64,000 nt of DNA, from contig NZ_CABPTO010000001.1 in assembly GCF_902460355.1 (NCBI RefSeq), positions 310,001-374,000 on the forward strand, written 5' to 3'. This document shows positions 27,975 through 37,356 of this stretch, piece after piece. Below the pieces are notes generated by a model, which saw only the letters and a program-made list of their open reading frames with translations, was not told where the DNA came from and did not search any database. The number at the start of each line of letters is the position of its first letter. The stretch's first letter is position 1. The position numbers and the translations under genes are program-made. The stretch is from Streptococcus sp. Marseille-P6264. GTDB taxonomy: Bacteria > Bacillota > Bacilli > Lactobacillales > Streptococcaceae.

Positions 27975-28841
27975 CTATTTTTCTACACGTACACCCTGAG
28001 TATCGACTTGCAACTGGAAAACTTCCCCATCAAAAGCTTGTTCCTTGATTTGCTGATAAATCTGCTCTGCTTTGTCTTTCGGAGATAAAACCATAACAGT
28101 CGGACCAGCTCCAGAGATATAAGTCGCAAAAGCGCCCTGTTTTCTAGCTAAGAATTTGATGTCAGAAAATTCTTTGATAAGCGGCTGACGATATCTCTCA
28201 TGGAAACGATCAGATTCAATGGCACAACCAGCTGTTTTCATATCACCCTTTAAGAGTGCTGCAACAGCGACATTGGCTACAGAGCTTGCCGCAACAGCTT
28301 CCTTATAAGAAAGGCGATTAGGCAAGACACGGCGGCTTTCAACTGTTCTCAACTCATAATCGGGAATAAAAGCGATAAAGCTGACCTCTGGGAAATCTGA
28401 CACGACAGCCGAAACTTGATTTTGGAAGGAGCTTGCAATCACTAAGTTTCCATAAATTGCTGGTGCGACATTGTCCGGATGCCCTTCGATTTTTGTCGCA
28501 ATTTTCAACTTTTCATGATCAGATAAGTTCAGATTTGCCAACTGATTGGCCAGTTCAATCCCTGCAACAATAACGGAGCTGGAAGAGCCAAGACCGCGCG
28601 CCAAAGGAACATCGCTGGTCATTTTTAAGCGGTGAGGCTGAAGGTCTGGGGCCAATTGCAGGGCAATTTTGATTAGTAAATTCCGTTTATCCGTTGGAAT
28701 TCGAGGATTGAGGTTATGCTCAATAACCCACTCCTGACTTTCTTCCAAGACTTCGATTTCTAAATATTTGGAGACTGCGACACCAACTGAGTCAAAACCA
28801 GGCCCGATATTGGCACTGGTTGCTGGTACAATAATTTTCAT
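27975..28841 (-). CDS. thrB: Homoserine kinase
   Basis: The 288-aa cytoplasmic GHMP kinase phosphorylates homoserine on the way to threonine. The N-terminus [22 protein letters not shown] is the family start. The phosphate loop is [20 protein letters not shown] near residue 84, and the C-terminal GHMP motif is [15 protein letters not shown] near 240. The length is normal. It starts two bases after the hom stop codon, so the two form a hom-thrB operon. No threonine synthase gene is in the window. Confidence 0.96.
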   Translation of the reverse strand: MKIIVPATSANIGPGFDSVGVAVSKYLEIEVLEESQEWVIEHNLNPRIPTDKRNLLIKIALQLAPDLQPHRLKMTSDVPLARGLGSSSSVIVAGIELANQLANLNLSDHEKLKIATKIEGHPDNVAPAIYGNLVIASSFQNQVSAVVSDFPEVSFIAFIPDYELRTVESRRVLPNRLSYKEAVAASSVANVAVAALLKGDMKTAGCAIESDRFHERYRQPLIKEFSDIKFLARKQGAFATYISGAGPTVMVLSPKDKAEQIYQQIKEQAFDGEVFQLQVDTQGVRVEK

Positions 28842-28842
28842 C

Positions 28843-30129
28843 TTATTCTCCTAATACTTTAAAGGTATTGAGCAATTCAAACTCTGGTACCTCACGGAGC
28901 TTGGCAACGACATTTTCTAGCTGAGTCTTGCTGACAGCATGTGTGATGATGACTACACGAGCTGTTTCACCATCCGTACCTTCTTGCAGAATTTGCTTGA
29001 AGGAAACTTCTTCAGCATTGAAGATTTCAGCCAAATGCAAGACTTGACCCTTGGCATCTGGAGCCAAGATAGAGAAATAATAGTTGCTCTTAACATCCTC
29101 AGGTTTAGCCAAGACAAGCTCGCGACTAAATTCATTGAAAGCTTTGCCAATCGTGCCTTCATTTAGGCGACGGACGATACGAACGATATCCGCAACGACA
29201 CTGGTAGCAGTTGGTTTTTGACCTGCACCTGGGCCATAATACATGGATTCTCCTATACCGATTGACTCGACAAAGACCGCATTCATTACGCCGTTTACGC
29301 TAGCCAGCGGATGCGCTTTTGGCAAGAAAGTCGGTGTTACTTCAGCAGCGATTCCTGATGGTGTTTCCTCAATTGAGCCGACCAATTTCACCACATAGCC
29401 CAAATCTTGAGCAACAGCGACATCTTCTGGAGTGATGTTGCGAATACCTTGGTGGCTGACGTCTTCAAACTTGATGTTCATACCGAAAGCAAATTGGCTG
29501 AGGATAACCATTTTATAGGCTGCGTCAATTCCATCAACGTCGTTAGTTGGATCGCTCTCAGCAAATCCTAAACGTTGCGCTTCCGCAAGAGCATCCTCAT
29601 AAGACCAACCTTCTTCTACCATCTTGGTCATCATGAAGTTAGATGTTCCATTGACCACGCCCAAAACGCGGGTAATCTTGTCAGATGCCAATGAATTAAC
29701 CAAGGTGCGTAAAATAGGGATACCGCCTGCAACAGCTGCTTCATAGTAGAGAGCAACGCCATTTTTCTTAGCAATATCTAACAATTCAGAACCATGAACT
29801 GCCAGCAAGTCTTTGTTAGCAGTTACCACATGTTTACCTGCTTCAAGTGCGCGCGTGATAAAGGTTTTAGCTGGTTCAATCCGTCCCATCAGCTCCACTA
29901 CGATCGCAATTTCACTGTCATTTAAGATTTCATCCACATTGGTCACAAAGTTGTAATCATTTCCAGCTGCCAAAAGACGTTCTTTTTCAGCATCATCCTT
30001 GACCAAAACTTTAGCAACTTCAATCTCAGAATGAGCAGCCTGAACAATCTTTTCTCCATTTTCTTTCAACAAGAAAGGAACACCACTGGCAACTGTTCCA
30101 AAACCAAGTAAAGCAATTTTAATAGACAT
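28843..30129 (-). CDS. hom: Homoserine dehydrogenase
   Basis: The 428-aa cytoplasmic enzyme reduces aspartate semialdehyde to homoserine. The N-terminal Rossmann motif is [13 protein letters not shown]. The catalytic region carries [11 protein letters not shown] near residue 104, [14 protein letters not shown] near 128, [14 protein letters not shown] near 157 and [16 protein letters not shown] near 191. Residues about 350-428 form an ACT regulatory domain, consistent with threonine feedback. The start has AAGGAG upstream. It is transcribed divergently from the polysaccharide deacetylase gene. Confidence 0.97.
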   Translation of the reverse strand: MSIKIALLGFGTVASGVPFLLKENGEKIVQAAHSEIEVAKVLVKDDAEKERLLAAGNDYNFVTNVDEILNDSEIAIVVELMGRIEPAKTFITRALEAGKHVVTANKDLLAVHGSELLDIAKKNGVALYYEAAVAGGIPILRTLVNSLASDKITRVLGVVNGTSNFMMTKMVEEGWSYEDALAEAQRLGFAESDPTNDVDGIDAAYKMVILSQFAFGMNIKFEDVSHQGIRNITPEDVAVAQDLGYVVKLVGSIEETPSGIAAEVTPTFLPKAHPLASVNGVMNAVFVESIGIGESMYYGPGAGQKPTATSVVADIVRIVRRLNEGTIGKAFNEFSRELVLAKPEDVKSNYYFSILAPDAKGQVLHLAEIFNAEEVSFKQILQEGTDGETARVVIITHAVSKTQLENVVAKLREVPEFELLNTFKVLGE

Positions 30130-30161
30130 GAGGAACTCCTTGAATATTTCTTATATAAAAA

Positions 30162-30221
30162 ACATTATAACAAAAATATATAGAAATGCCTACAAATCTA
30201 TTTGTATATTTGTTATAATGT
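30162..30221. promoter_or_regulatory. Mirror-image divergent promoters of hom-thrB and the deacetylase
   Basis: ACATTATAACAAA (30162-30174) and TTTGTTATAATGT (30209-30221) are perfect inverted copies, each containing a TGT-TATAAT extended -10 facing outward. Between them lies a second inverted repeat, TACAAA-TCTA-TTTGTA (30191-30206), at the place where both -35 regions would overlap. This suggests a shared operator, which is inference. Confidence 0.6.
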
Positions 30222-30261
30222 AAGTAAAAATTTTAAACTCATGAGATTAGAAGGAGATACC

Positions 30262-31194
30262 ATGACAGATAAACACATTGGAAGACGCATGCAAAGACAT
30301 AAAGCTAAGAAAAAGGCATTCCTTTTTTCTATTATCAATCTTTTCTTGCTCCTTGCCCTAATCCTAGGCGGAATATATCTTTGGAAGACTCAGTTCTCTC
30401 CTAGCAAACAATCCTCTTCAGGCAACCAAACTGTGCAATCCACCTCAAAGCCAGACTCTACCTCAACAAATGAAGAAGCTTCAAAAATAAAGTGGGTAAA
30501 ACAGGACGAGCCTGTTAAGATTCCAATTTTGATGTACCATGCGATCCATGTAATGGATCCCTCTGAGGCAGCCAATGCTGGTTTGATTGTAGATCCAACT
30601 ACTTTTGAAAGTCATTTGCAGGCTCTGAAAGAAGCTGGTTATTATACTTTAACCCCAGATGAAGCTTACAAAGCTTTGACAGAGAATGTCCTACCTGAAA
30701 ATAAAAAAGTAGTCTGGCTGACCTTTGACGATAGTTTGAGAGACTTTTACACCAATGCCTTTCCACTACTTCAAAAGTACCAGATGAAGGCAACCAACAA
30801 TGTCATTACTGGCTTTGTCCAAGCTGGCCGTGAAGATATGCTGACGCTAGATGAGATCAAAGAAATGAAGGAAAAGGGAATGTCCTTTGAAGACCATACC
30901 GTCAACCACCCTGATCTATCAACTGCTACTGCTGATCAACAAACCCTTGAACTACGTGATTCTAAAGCCTTTTTAGATGACAATCTATCACAGAAGACGA
31001 CGACTGTTGCCTATCCATCTGGTCGTTATAGTGATGCGACCTTGCAGATTGCTGAAAGTTTGGGCTACAAGATGGGATTGACGACTAACCACGGTCTTGC
31101 TTCACTTGCAGACGGCTTGCTCTCGCTCAATCGTGTTCGCGTTAACCCAACCACTACTGCAGAAGATTTATTGAACGAAATCGCAACGAACTAA
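30262..31194 (+). CDS. Membrane-anchored polysaccharide deacetylase (NodB domain)
   Basis: A 310-aa protein with a basic N-terminus, one membrane helix (about residues 18-40), a Ser/Thr-rich linker and an extracellular NodB catalytic domain. It opens with IPILMYHAIH as in PgaB/IcaB-type enzymes. The metal and catalytic motifs are WLTFDDS near residue 154, EDHTVNHPDLS near 210 (the two metal His) and VAYPSGRYSD near 250. Substrates may be peptidoglycan or poly-N-acetylglucosamine; the sequence does not decide. The start follows AGAAGGAGATACC; an earlier in-frame ATG lacks a site. A terminator follows directly. Confidence 0.88.
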   Translation: MTDKHIGRRMQRHKAKKKAFLFSIINLFLLLALILGGIYLWKTQFSPSKQSSSGNQTVQSTSKPDSTSTNEEASKIKWVKQDEPVKIPILMYHAIHVMDPSEAANAGLIVDPTTFESHLQALKEAGYYTLTPDEAYKALTENVLPENKKVVWLTFDDSLRDFYTNAFPLLQKYQMKATNNVITGFVQAGREDMLTLDEIKEMKEKGMSFEDHTVNHPDLSTATADQQTLELRDSKAFLDDNLSQKTTTVAYPSGRYSDATLQIAESLGYKMGLTTNHGLASLADGLLSLNRVRVNPTTTAEDLLNEIATN

Positions 31195-31200
31195 TCTTAA

Positions 31201-31230
31201 AAAGCTTGCTTCAGACGAAGCAGGCTTTTT
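31201..31230 (+). terminator. Terminator of the deacetylase gene
   Basis: A 12-bp stem (AAAGCTTGCTTC with GAAGCAGGCTTT, one G-U pair), loop AGAC, then a T run. Confidence 0.85.
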
Positions 31231-31273
31231 CTATTTCTTCTCTTGATAAAAGATTCTTCAAATCGGAAAAAAC

Positions 31274-31448
31274 GAGAGTGGGACAGAAATCGGTCATTCG
31301 TAAGAATTCGATTTCGTCGTCCCACCTCCGCACAGTTGAGTAGGGCTGTAAAAGCTGATGAAATCAGCCTAGTAGAGCCCACTCAACCACTGCGTCTTGC
31401 TCGACAATCCAAAGACAATTGAGAGGCTAGGACTTTTGTCCCAGCCTC
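31274..31448 (-). repeat. Type A intergenic repeat, copy 4 (reverse orientation)
   Basis: A 175-bp copy in the opposite orientation to the other three. It starts GAGAGTGGGACAGAAATC and ends GTCCCAGCCTC, 8 bases before the stop codon complement of the nucleoside permease gene. It lies between convergent genes. Confidence 0.9.
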
Positions 31449-31456
31449 GTAAAGGG

Positions 31457-32413
31457 TTATTTAGACTTGATATAGTTGATACCGTCTGCTTTCGGAGCAA
31501 CAGCTTTACCAAAGAAGGCTGCAAGAACCACAATCGTCAAGACATATGGCGCAATCTGCAGGTAAACTGTTGGTACTTTTGAAAGAAGAGGCAATTGGTT
31601 TCCGATAACGGCCAAACTTTGAGAAGCTCCAAAGAAGAGACTTGCCAACATAGCACCGATAGGACTCCATTTACCAAAAATCATAGCTGCCAAGGCGATA
31701 AATCCTGGACCTATGATAGTTGTCACAGCAAAGTTAACGGAGATTGACTGAGCATAGATAGCTCCACCAATACCACCAAGCAGACCAGAAATCATAACAC
31801 CGCAATAGCGCATGAGGTAAACATTGATTCCCAGTGTATCTGCTGCCTGCGGATGTTCTCCAACTGAGCGAAGGCGCAATCCAAATTTTGTCTTAAACAT
31901 GATAAACCAAGCAAGGAAAGAGAAGGCGATGGCCAAATATCCCATCAGACTTGTATGTTTGAAGAATATATCTCCTATAACTGGGATATCAGACAAAATA
32001 GGAAAATTAAATTTACCAAATGAACGCTGAATGTTGTCTGTTTGCCCCTTGTTGTAGATAGCTTTTACAAGAAAGACTGCCAAGGCTGGTGCTAGCAAGT
32101 TTAGAACCGTACCACTGACAACGTGGTCTGCGCGGAAGTTAATGGTTGCTACAGCATGGATAAGGGAGAAGAGCACTCCGACCAAACCAGCAGCAATCAA
32201 GGAAAGCCACGGAGTCAAGCTGCCAAAACTACTTTCGAAAGTCAGGTTAAAGAGAACGCCTGTAAATGCTCCCATTACCATGATCCCTTCCAAGCCGACA
32301 TTGACGACTCCGGCATGCTCCGAATAAGCTCCACCGATACTTGTAAAAATCAGGGGAGCCGCATAAATCAGCATAGATGATACTAATAAACCTAATATCG
32401 TTACAATACTCAT
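31457..32413 (-). CDS. Nucleoside ABC transporter permease (NupQ-like)
   Basis: A 318-aa membrane permease of the BPD_transp_2 family with about eight to nine helices. It shows GAAPLIFTSIGG-type start residues (LIYAAPLIFTSIGG), GVVNVGLEGIMVMGAF near residue 35, and VGEHPQAADTLGIN near 180, all typical of the second permease of nucleoside importers. It starts two bases after its partner permease. It is the last gene of the nucleoside uptake and salvage operon; the type A repeat lies just past its stop. Confidence 0.9.
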   Translation of the reverse strand: MSIVTILGLLVSSMLIYAAPLIFTSIGGAYSEHAGVVNVGLEGIMVMGAFTGVLFNLTFESSFGSLTPWLSLIAAGLVGVLFSLIHAVATINFRADHVVSGTVLNLLAPALAVFLVKAIYNKGQTDNIQRSFGKFNFPILSDIPVIGDIFFKHTSLMGYLAIAFSFLAWFIMFKTKFGLRLRSVGEHPQAADTLGINVYLMRYCGVMISGLLGGIGGAIYAQSISVNFAVTTIIGPGFIALAAMIFGKWSPIGAMLASLFFGASQSLAVIGNQLPLLSKVPTVYLQIAPYVLTIVVLAAFFGKAVAPKADGINYIKSK

Positions 32414-32414
32414 C

Positions 32415-33509
32415 CTAGTTTCCCCCTTTCACTTTACTGGCTTCTTGCTTACGGTTTTTAAATAATTCAAAGACTGTCTTACCAGTCAGACGCTCAATCA
32501 AGTAATGGGCGCTGACAAAGAAGATAATCGAAGCTGTCACGATATTGACTAATTCTGTCGGAATCTGAGCCACGTTCATACCTGGAGCACCAACACTTAG
32601 AACTGCAAAGAGGAAAGCCGCAAAAAGGATACCAACTGGAGAGTTTGCTGCTAAAAGACTAACTGCCATACCATTGAAACCAACGCTCAATGAACTTCCT
32701 TGTACAAAGACATTCTGATAAGTACCTAGTCCTTCTACTACTCCTCCAAGTCCTGCAAGGGCTCCAGAAATAATCATAGACAAAATAATGGTCCGTTTAG
32801 AAGACATCCCTGCGTATTCAGATGCATTCGGATTCAGCCCTACAGCGCGGATTTCAAAACCAAGCGTTGTTTTCTTCAACATATACCAGATCAGCACAAC
32901 TGCAATCAAGGCAAAGAAAATACCAATATTCATCCGAGAGTTAGCTGTCAAACTTCTCAGCCATTCTGTTTGATAAATCGCATTGGCACCAACACGCTTA
33001 CTAGAGTCAACACTCTGCATCACAGATTTTGGAAAGCTGCGGATGAAAGCATTTCCAACGAAGAGGACGATATAGTTCATCATAATCGTAACGATGACCT
33101 CACTCGTTCCTAAATAGGCACGCAGAACCCCTGGTATAGCACCAATGATCCCACCAGCCACTGCAGCAATGACTACAGTTGCTAGCAACATCAGTGGGCG
33201 AGGTAGGTCAGGGAAGGAAAGGGCAAACCAACCAGCTAGAATCCAACCAGCCAAGGCTTGGCCCGGAAGTCCGACATTGAAAAATCCAGCCCGACTAGCA
33301 ACGGCAAAACCCAGACCAATGAGAACTAGAGGTCCCATCGCCCGAGAAATTTCACCCAAACTTCTCAAAGAACCGAATGCCGTTTTAAAGAGGGACTCAT
33401 ATCCCCAGATGGCGTCATAGCCAAAGATAGCCATGACAATCGCTCCTAATAAAATCCCTAAAAGAACTGAGATTAAGGGAACTGCGATCTGCTGTGTTTT
33501 TTTAGACAT
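32415..33509 (-). CDS. Nucleoside ABC transporter permease (NupP-like)
   Basis: A 364-aa membrane permease, partner of the preceding entry. Marks include FKTAFGSLRSLGEISRAMGP near residue 43, FFNVGLPGQALAGWILAG near 80, GTSEVIVTIMMNYI near 135 and AVGLNPNASEYAGM near 220. The start MSKKTQQIA is chosen because AAGGGAG lies just upstream. The upstream in-frame ATG would overlap the ATPase gene by 32 bases and has no clear site. Together they form the channel for purine or pyrimidine nucleosides. Confidence 0.9.
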   Translation of the reverse strand: MSKKTQQIAVPLISVLLGILLGAIVMAIFGYDAIWGYESLFKTAFGSLRSLGEISRAMGPLVLIGLGFAVASRAGFFNVGLPGQALAGWILAGWFALSFPDLPRPLMLLATVVIAAVAGGIIGAIPGVLRAYLGTSEVIVTIMMNYIVLFVGNAFIRSFPKSVMQSVDSSKRVGANAIYQTEWLRSLTANSRMNIGIFFALIAVVLIWYMLKKTTLGFEIRAVGLNPNASEYAGMSSKRTIILSMIISGALAGLGGVVEGLGTYQNVFVQGSSLSVGFNGMAVSLLAANSPVGILFAAFLFAVLSVGAPGMNVAQIPTELVNIVTASIIFFVSAHYLIERLTGKTVFELFKNRKQEASKVKGGN

Positions 33510-33522
33510 TTGAATCTCCCTT

Positions 33523-35037
33523 CTAAATCTTACCACCAGCCATGAGAATACCAAGTTCTTGCTTATTAGTCTTCTCTGGAGTCACAATTCCTTGAATCTT
33601 GCCATCATGGATAACGGCGATTCTGTCAGAAAGGTTGAGTATTTCATCTAGCTCAAAGCTGACAACAAGAACTGCCTTACCTTGAGTACGCTCCTCAATC
33701 AAGCGTTTATGGATATATTCAATCGCTCCGACATCAAGTCCACGAGTAGGCTGACTAACAATCAGCAAGTCTGGATCACGATCCACTTCCCGAGCAATGA
33801 TAGCCTTCTGTTGATTTCCTCCTGAGAGGGCTGAAGCAGGTACATACTCGCTAGCTGCCCGCACGTCAAACTCTTTCATCAGATTGCATGCGTAAGAGTA
33901 AATATTATTGTAATTCAAGATGCCGTTTTTGCTGAGCGGCTCCTTGTAGTAAGTCTGCAAAGCAATATTTTCAGAAATGGACATCTGCAGCACCAAACCA
34001 TCGCGATGGCGGTCTTCAGGTACGTGGCTGACCTTCATCTCTGTAATCTGACGTGGTTTCTTACCAATCACGGACTGGTTCTTGATCAAAATTTCACCCG
34101 AGCTCGCTTTTCTAAGTCCTGTGATAGCTTGAATCAACTCTGTCTGACCATTTCCGTCAATCCCTGCAATCCCAACAATCTCACCAGCACGAACATCCAG
34201 TGAAAGTCCCTTAACAGCTGGAACGCCGCGATTTTCTTCAACGACAAGATTCTTGATGGAAAGAACCGTTTCTTGAGGATTAGAAGGTTTCTTCTCCGTC
34301 TTAAAGGAAACGGCACGTCCCACCATCATTTCTGCCAAATCTTGGTTGGTTGCACCAGCAATTTCAACGGTTTCAATCGATTTTCCTCGACGAATAACAG
34401 TCACTCGGTCAGAAACTGCACGAATTTCATCCAACTTATGAGTAATAAGAATGATAGACTTACCTTCCTTGACCAGATTTTTCATGATTTTCATCAATTC
34501 ATCAATCTCAGATGGTGTCAAAACAGCTGTTGGTTCGTCAAAGATGAGGATATCTGCACCACGGTAAAGGGTCTTCAGAATTTCAACACGTTGTTGGGCT
34601 CCAACAGAAATATCCTCAATCTTGGCAGATGGATCGACCGACAAACCATATTTCTTAGACAAACGCTTAATTTCTTGCGTAGCGCGTTTCAAGTCTAAGA
34701 TACCATTTTTTGTAATCTCACTTCCAAGAATAATATTTTCAGCAACAGTGAAGGCTTCCACAAGCATAAAGTGCTGATGCACCATCCCGATACCAAGTGA
34801 AGCCGCCTTTGATGGAGAGTCCAGCTTAACTGGCTTTCCGTTTACTACAATCTCACCACTAGTCGGCTCAAGTAGGCCGGCCAACATATTCATCAAGGTT
34901 GACTTCCCGGCACCATTTTCTCCTAAAAGAGCGTGAATCTCACCTTTTCGGAGTTCCAAATTGATTTTATCATTGGCCACAAATTCACCAAAAATCTTGG
35001 TAATTTCTCGCATTTCAATGACATTTTCATGTGTCAT
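33523..35037 (-). CDS. Nucleoside ABC transporter ATPase (two ATPase domains)
   Basis: The 504-aa cytoplasmic protein has two fused ATPase domains, as in sugar and nucleoside importers. The first carries GENGAGKSTLMN near residue 38, SVGAQQRVEILKTLYRG near 140 and ILIFDEPTAVL near 160. The second has the degenerate Walker A GIDGNGQTELIQ near 292 and SGGNQQKAIIAREV near 400. It pairs with the two permeases and lipoprotein PnrA. An attenuator-like hairpin separates it from the lipoprotein gene. Confidence 0.93.
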   Translation of the reverse strand: MTHENVIEMREITKIFGEFVANDKINLELRKGEIHALLGENGAGKSTLMNMLAGLLEPTSGEIVVNGKPVKLDSPSKAASLGIGMVHQHFMLVEAFTVAENIILGSEITKNGILDLKRATQEIKRLSKKYGLSVDPSAKIEDISVGAQQRVEILKTLYRGADILIFDEPTAVLTPSEIDELMKIMKNLVKEGKSIILITHKLDEIRAVSDRVTVIRRGKSIETVEIAGATNQDLAEMMVGRAVSFKTEKKPSNPQETVLSIKNLVVEENRGVPAVKGLSLDVRAGEIVGIAGIDGNGQTELIQAITGLRKASSGEILIKNQSVIGKKPRQITEMKVSHVPEDRHRDGLVLQMSISENIALQTYYKEPLSKNGILNYNNIYSYACNLMKEFDVRAASEYVPASALSGGNQQKAIIAREVDRDPDLLIVSQPTRGLDVGAIEYIHKRLIEERTQGKAVLVVSFELDEILNLSDRIAVIHDGKIQGIVTPEKTNKQELGILMAGGKI

Positions 35038-35130
35038 GGCTCTTTCCTTTCCAGAATTTCATTTTATGTCGATATAACCTCCTCGGACTCCTATTCTAGT
35101 AGGCTTAACCGATGCAAAGGCGTCAGAATT

Positions 35131-35165
35131 TAAAAATGAGCGACCCTAGTAGGTCGGATCGCTCA
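35131..35165 (-). terminator. Attenuator-like hairpin between pnrA and the transporter ATPase
   Basis: On the minus strand an outer TGAGC/GCTCA pairing encloses GACC/GGTC, followed by ATTTTTAAATT. It lies nine bases past the pnrA stop codon, inside the operon, so it probably lets the binding protein be made in excess over the ATPase and permeases. The rest of the 136-base gap is unremarkable. Confidence 0.7.
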
Positions 35166-35173
35166 ACATTCAA

Positions 35174-36229
35174 TTATTTATCAGGAACTGTGATACTACC
35201 GTCAAGGATTTTTGCTTTTGCTTCTTCAACAGCTTTTTTAGCATCTTCAGAAAGGTTGGTTGTTGTCAAATCAACACCACCGTCTTTCAAACCAAAGGTT
35301 GTAGTTTTACCACCTGGGAATTTACCTTTAGCTGTTTGGTTAGCGATGTCTTGGACAGTCTTACCAACTTGTTTCAAGCTTGATGCCAAAACAAAGTTAG
35401 ATTCTTTACCATCTTTAGATTTGTATTTACCTTCTTCAGTTTGGTCACGGTCAACACCAAGTACCCAAACTTTTTCATTTTCATTTCTTGTTTCGTTGAT
35501 TGACTTAGCTTCGTTAAATACTCCAGCACCAGTACCACCAGCTACTTGGTAAACAACATCCGCACCACCAGCATAGTGAGCAGCAGCAATTGTTTTACCT
35601 TTAGCTGCATCGCCGAATGAGCCAGCATAGTCCACTTTAATCTTGATAGATGGATCAACTGATTTCACACCAGCTTCGAAACCTTTTTCAAAACGTGTGA
35701 TAACTGCTCCTTCTATACCACCTATGAAACCAACTTGTTTTGTCTTAGTCGTTTTTGCAGCTGCAACACCAGCAAGGTAAGCTGCTTCATTATCTGCAAA
35801 GACTGCTGAAGCAACATTCTTTTGACCTTCAATCACATCGTCAATAATAACGTAGTTAATACTTGAATTATCTTTAGCAGCAGATTCAACGGCATCACGA
35901 AGGGCAAAACCGATACCAAATACTAAGTTGTAACCATCCGTAGCAGCTTGGTTTAGGTTGTTCGCGTATTGTGACTCGTCAGTTGACTGGAAGTAAGTAT
36001 AGCCATTATCTTTTGAAAGACCATTTTCTTTACCCCAAGCTTGCAAACCTTCCCATGCAGATTGGTTAAATGATTTATCATCAACACCACCTGTATCGGT
36101 TACGATAGCAGCTTTTAAATCAGTTTTAGCGTTAGAGCTATCTGATTTAGACGCACGATTCCCACATGCAGCAAGTCCGATTGCTGCGACAGACACTAGA
36201 CCAAGACCTAGCCATTGTTTCTTGTTCAT
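35174..36229 (-). CDS. pnrA: Nucleoside-binding lipoprotein, BMP family (PnrA-like)
   Basis: A 351-aa surface lipoprotein. The signal peptide ends at the lipobox LAAC-G (Cys near residue 21). The BMP domain follows, with AIVTDTGGVDDKSFNQSAWEGL near 38-58, where the Asp residues bind ribose, GIGFALRDAVESAAKD, and VGFIGGIEGAVITRFEKGFE. Near the C-terminus lies TTTFGLKDGGVDL. Relatives (PnrA, RnsB, TmpC) bind purine or other nucleosides. The start MNKKQWLGL follows GGAGG; an earlier in-frame ATG is unlikely. Confidence 0.93.
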   Translation of the reverse strand: MNKKQWLGLGLVSVAAIGLAACGNRASKSDSSNAKTDLKAAIVTDTGGVDDKSFNQSAWEGLQAWGKENGLSKDNGYTYFQSTDESQYANNLNQAATDGYNLVFGIGFALRDAVESAAKDNSSINYVIIDDVIEGQKNVASAVFADNEAAYLAGVAAAKTTKTKQVGFIGGIEGAVITRFEKGFEAGVKSVDPSIKIKVDYAGSFGDAAKGKTIAAAHYAGGADVVYQVAGGTGAGVFNEAKSINETRNENEKVWVLGVDRDQTEEGKYKSKDGKESNFVLASSLKQVGKTVQDIANQTAKGKFPGGKTTTFGLKDGGVDLTTTNLSEDAKKAVEEAKAKILDGSITVPDK

Positions 36230-36252
36230 TTCTGAACCTCCTATATAAGATG

Positions 36253-36290
36253 TGCAACTTAGTTGCAAGTTTAATTTTGGTCAGTTGACC
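36253..36290 (-). promoter_or_regulatory. Operator-like inverted repeats upstream of pnrA
   Basis: Two palindromes stand between cdd and pnrA: TGCAACT-T-AGTTGCA (36253-36267) and GGTCA-GT-TGACC (36279-36290). They could be a regulator site for an internal promoter (a TATATA lies at 36243-36248) or a leader structure. The regulator is unknown. Confidence 0.4.
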
Positions 36291-36300
36291 AGCAACAGAC

Positions 36301-36690
36301 TCAAGTTAAGTCTGTAAAAGAGTATGGAAGTAACTCCTTGACCGTCATCACGACCGTCGATTTATCTTTAGCGACCAAGGTCACTGGTAAATCCTGATTA
36401 AAAAACTCTGCCATTACTTGGCGGCAGGCACCACACGGAGAGATCGGTTTTTCCGTTTCTCCGTAAACAATTAATTCCTCAAAGTCTAAAAAGCCTTCAG
36501 AAACAGCTTTAAAAATGGCTGTTCGCTCTGCACAATTGGTCAAGCCGAAACTAGCATTTTCGATATTGACACCTGTGAAAACTTGACCATTTTTAGCTAC
36601 TAAAACAGCTCCGACAGGGAAATGAGAGTATGGAACATAGGCATTCTTCGTGGTTTCTACAACTAAATCAATCAAATCAGTAGTCGCCAT
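36301..36690 (-). CDS. cdd: Cytidine deaminase
   Basis: The 129-aa cytoplasmic zinc enzyme deaminates cytidine and deoxycytidine to the uridine forms. It shows [11 protein letters not shown] near residue 20, the catalytic CAER (N-terminal Glu region [10 protein letters not shown]) near 52, and the zinc-binding [12 protein letters not shown] near 87. The length is standard. It overlaps deoC by 14 bases, so it is coupled in the nucleoside salvage operon and supplies uridine to pyrimidine nucleoside phosphorylase. Confidence 0.97.
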   Translation of the reverse strand: MATTDLIDLVVETTKNAYVPYSHFPVGAVLVAKNGQVFTGVNIENASFGLTNCAERTAIFKAVSEGFLDFEELIVYGETEKPISPCGACRQVMAEFFNQDLPVTLVAKDKSTVVMTVKELLPYSFTDLT

Positions 36691-37339
36691 TAGCCACGTC
36701 TCCCTCCATAATCGCTACACCAGAGGATGCTCCAATGCGAGTCGCACCAGCTTTGATAAAGGCAAGTGCATCTTCGTAAGAACGGGCACCGCCAGAAGCC
36801 TTGACTCCCATATCTGGCCCAACTGTCTTACGCAGCAAAGCTACATCCTCAACGGTTGCACCACCAGTTGAGAAACCGGTAGATGTCTTGACAAAATCCG
36901 CACCAGCTTTCTGAGCAATTTGACAAGCTTTCACTTTCTCATCATCTGTCAAGAGACAGGTCTCAATAATGACCTTGACCAAGGTTCCTTTGGCAGCTTC
37001 CACAACAGCTCGAATGTCTCTTTTAACTAAGTCAAAGTTTCGAGACTTTAGAGCACCGATATTGATGACCATATCAACTTCATTCGCTCCGTTTTGGATT
37101 GCATCACTCGTTTCAAAAGCCTTGATCTCCGGAGTATTTGCTCCCAGAGGAAAACCAATGACTGTACAGACTTTAACATCTGTAGCTTTTAGTGCTTGCG
37201 CAGCAAAACTCACCCAAGTCGGATTGACACAGACGCTCGCAAAGTCGTATTTCTTTGCTTCCTCAATTAAGGTTTCAATCTGCTCCTGACTTGCATCAGC
37301 TTTCAAAAGCGTATGGTCAATGTATTTGTTTAGTTTCAT
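36677..37339 (-). CDS. deoC: Deoxyribose-phosphate aldolase
   Basis: The 220-aa cytoplasmic class I aldolase splits deoxyribose-5-phosphate into acetaldehyde and glyceraldehyde-3-phosphate. It shows [16 protein letters not shown] at the start, [19 protein letters not shown] near residue 57, [15 protein letters not shown] near 88, and the Schiff-base Lys in [15 protein letters not shown] near 148-160, then [14 protein letters not shown] near 178. It follows pdp by 17 bases and overlaps cdd. Confidence 0.97.
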   Translation of the reverse strand: MKLNKYIDHTLLKADASQEQIETLIEEAKKYDFASVCVNPTWVSFAAQALKATDVKVCTVIGFPLGANTPEIKAFETSDAIQNGANEVDMVINIGALKSRNFDLVKRDIRAVVEAAKGTLVKVIIETCLLTDDEKVKACQIAQKAGADFVKTSTGFSTGGATVEDVALLRKTVGPDMGVKASGGARSYEDALAFIKAGATRIGASSGVAIMEGDVANGDY

Positions 37340-37356
37340 GTTGAATTCTCCTAGAA

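Noticed and set aside
30202..30261. Longer N-terminus for the deacetylase from an upstream ATG
   Set aside because: It would start within the promoter, 12 bases before the -10 hexamer, and lacks a ribosome-binding site; the ATG at 30262 has a perfect one.
30130..30261. T-box or threonine attenuator upstream of hom
   Set aside because: The leader after the -10 is only about 30 bases, too short for either, and no specifier or terminator hairpin is seen.
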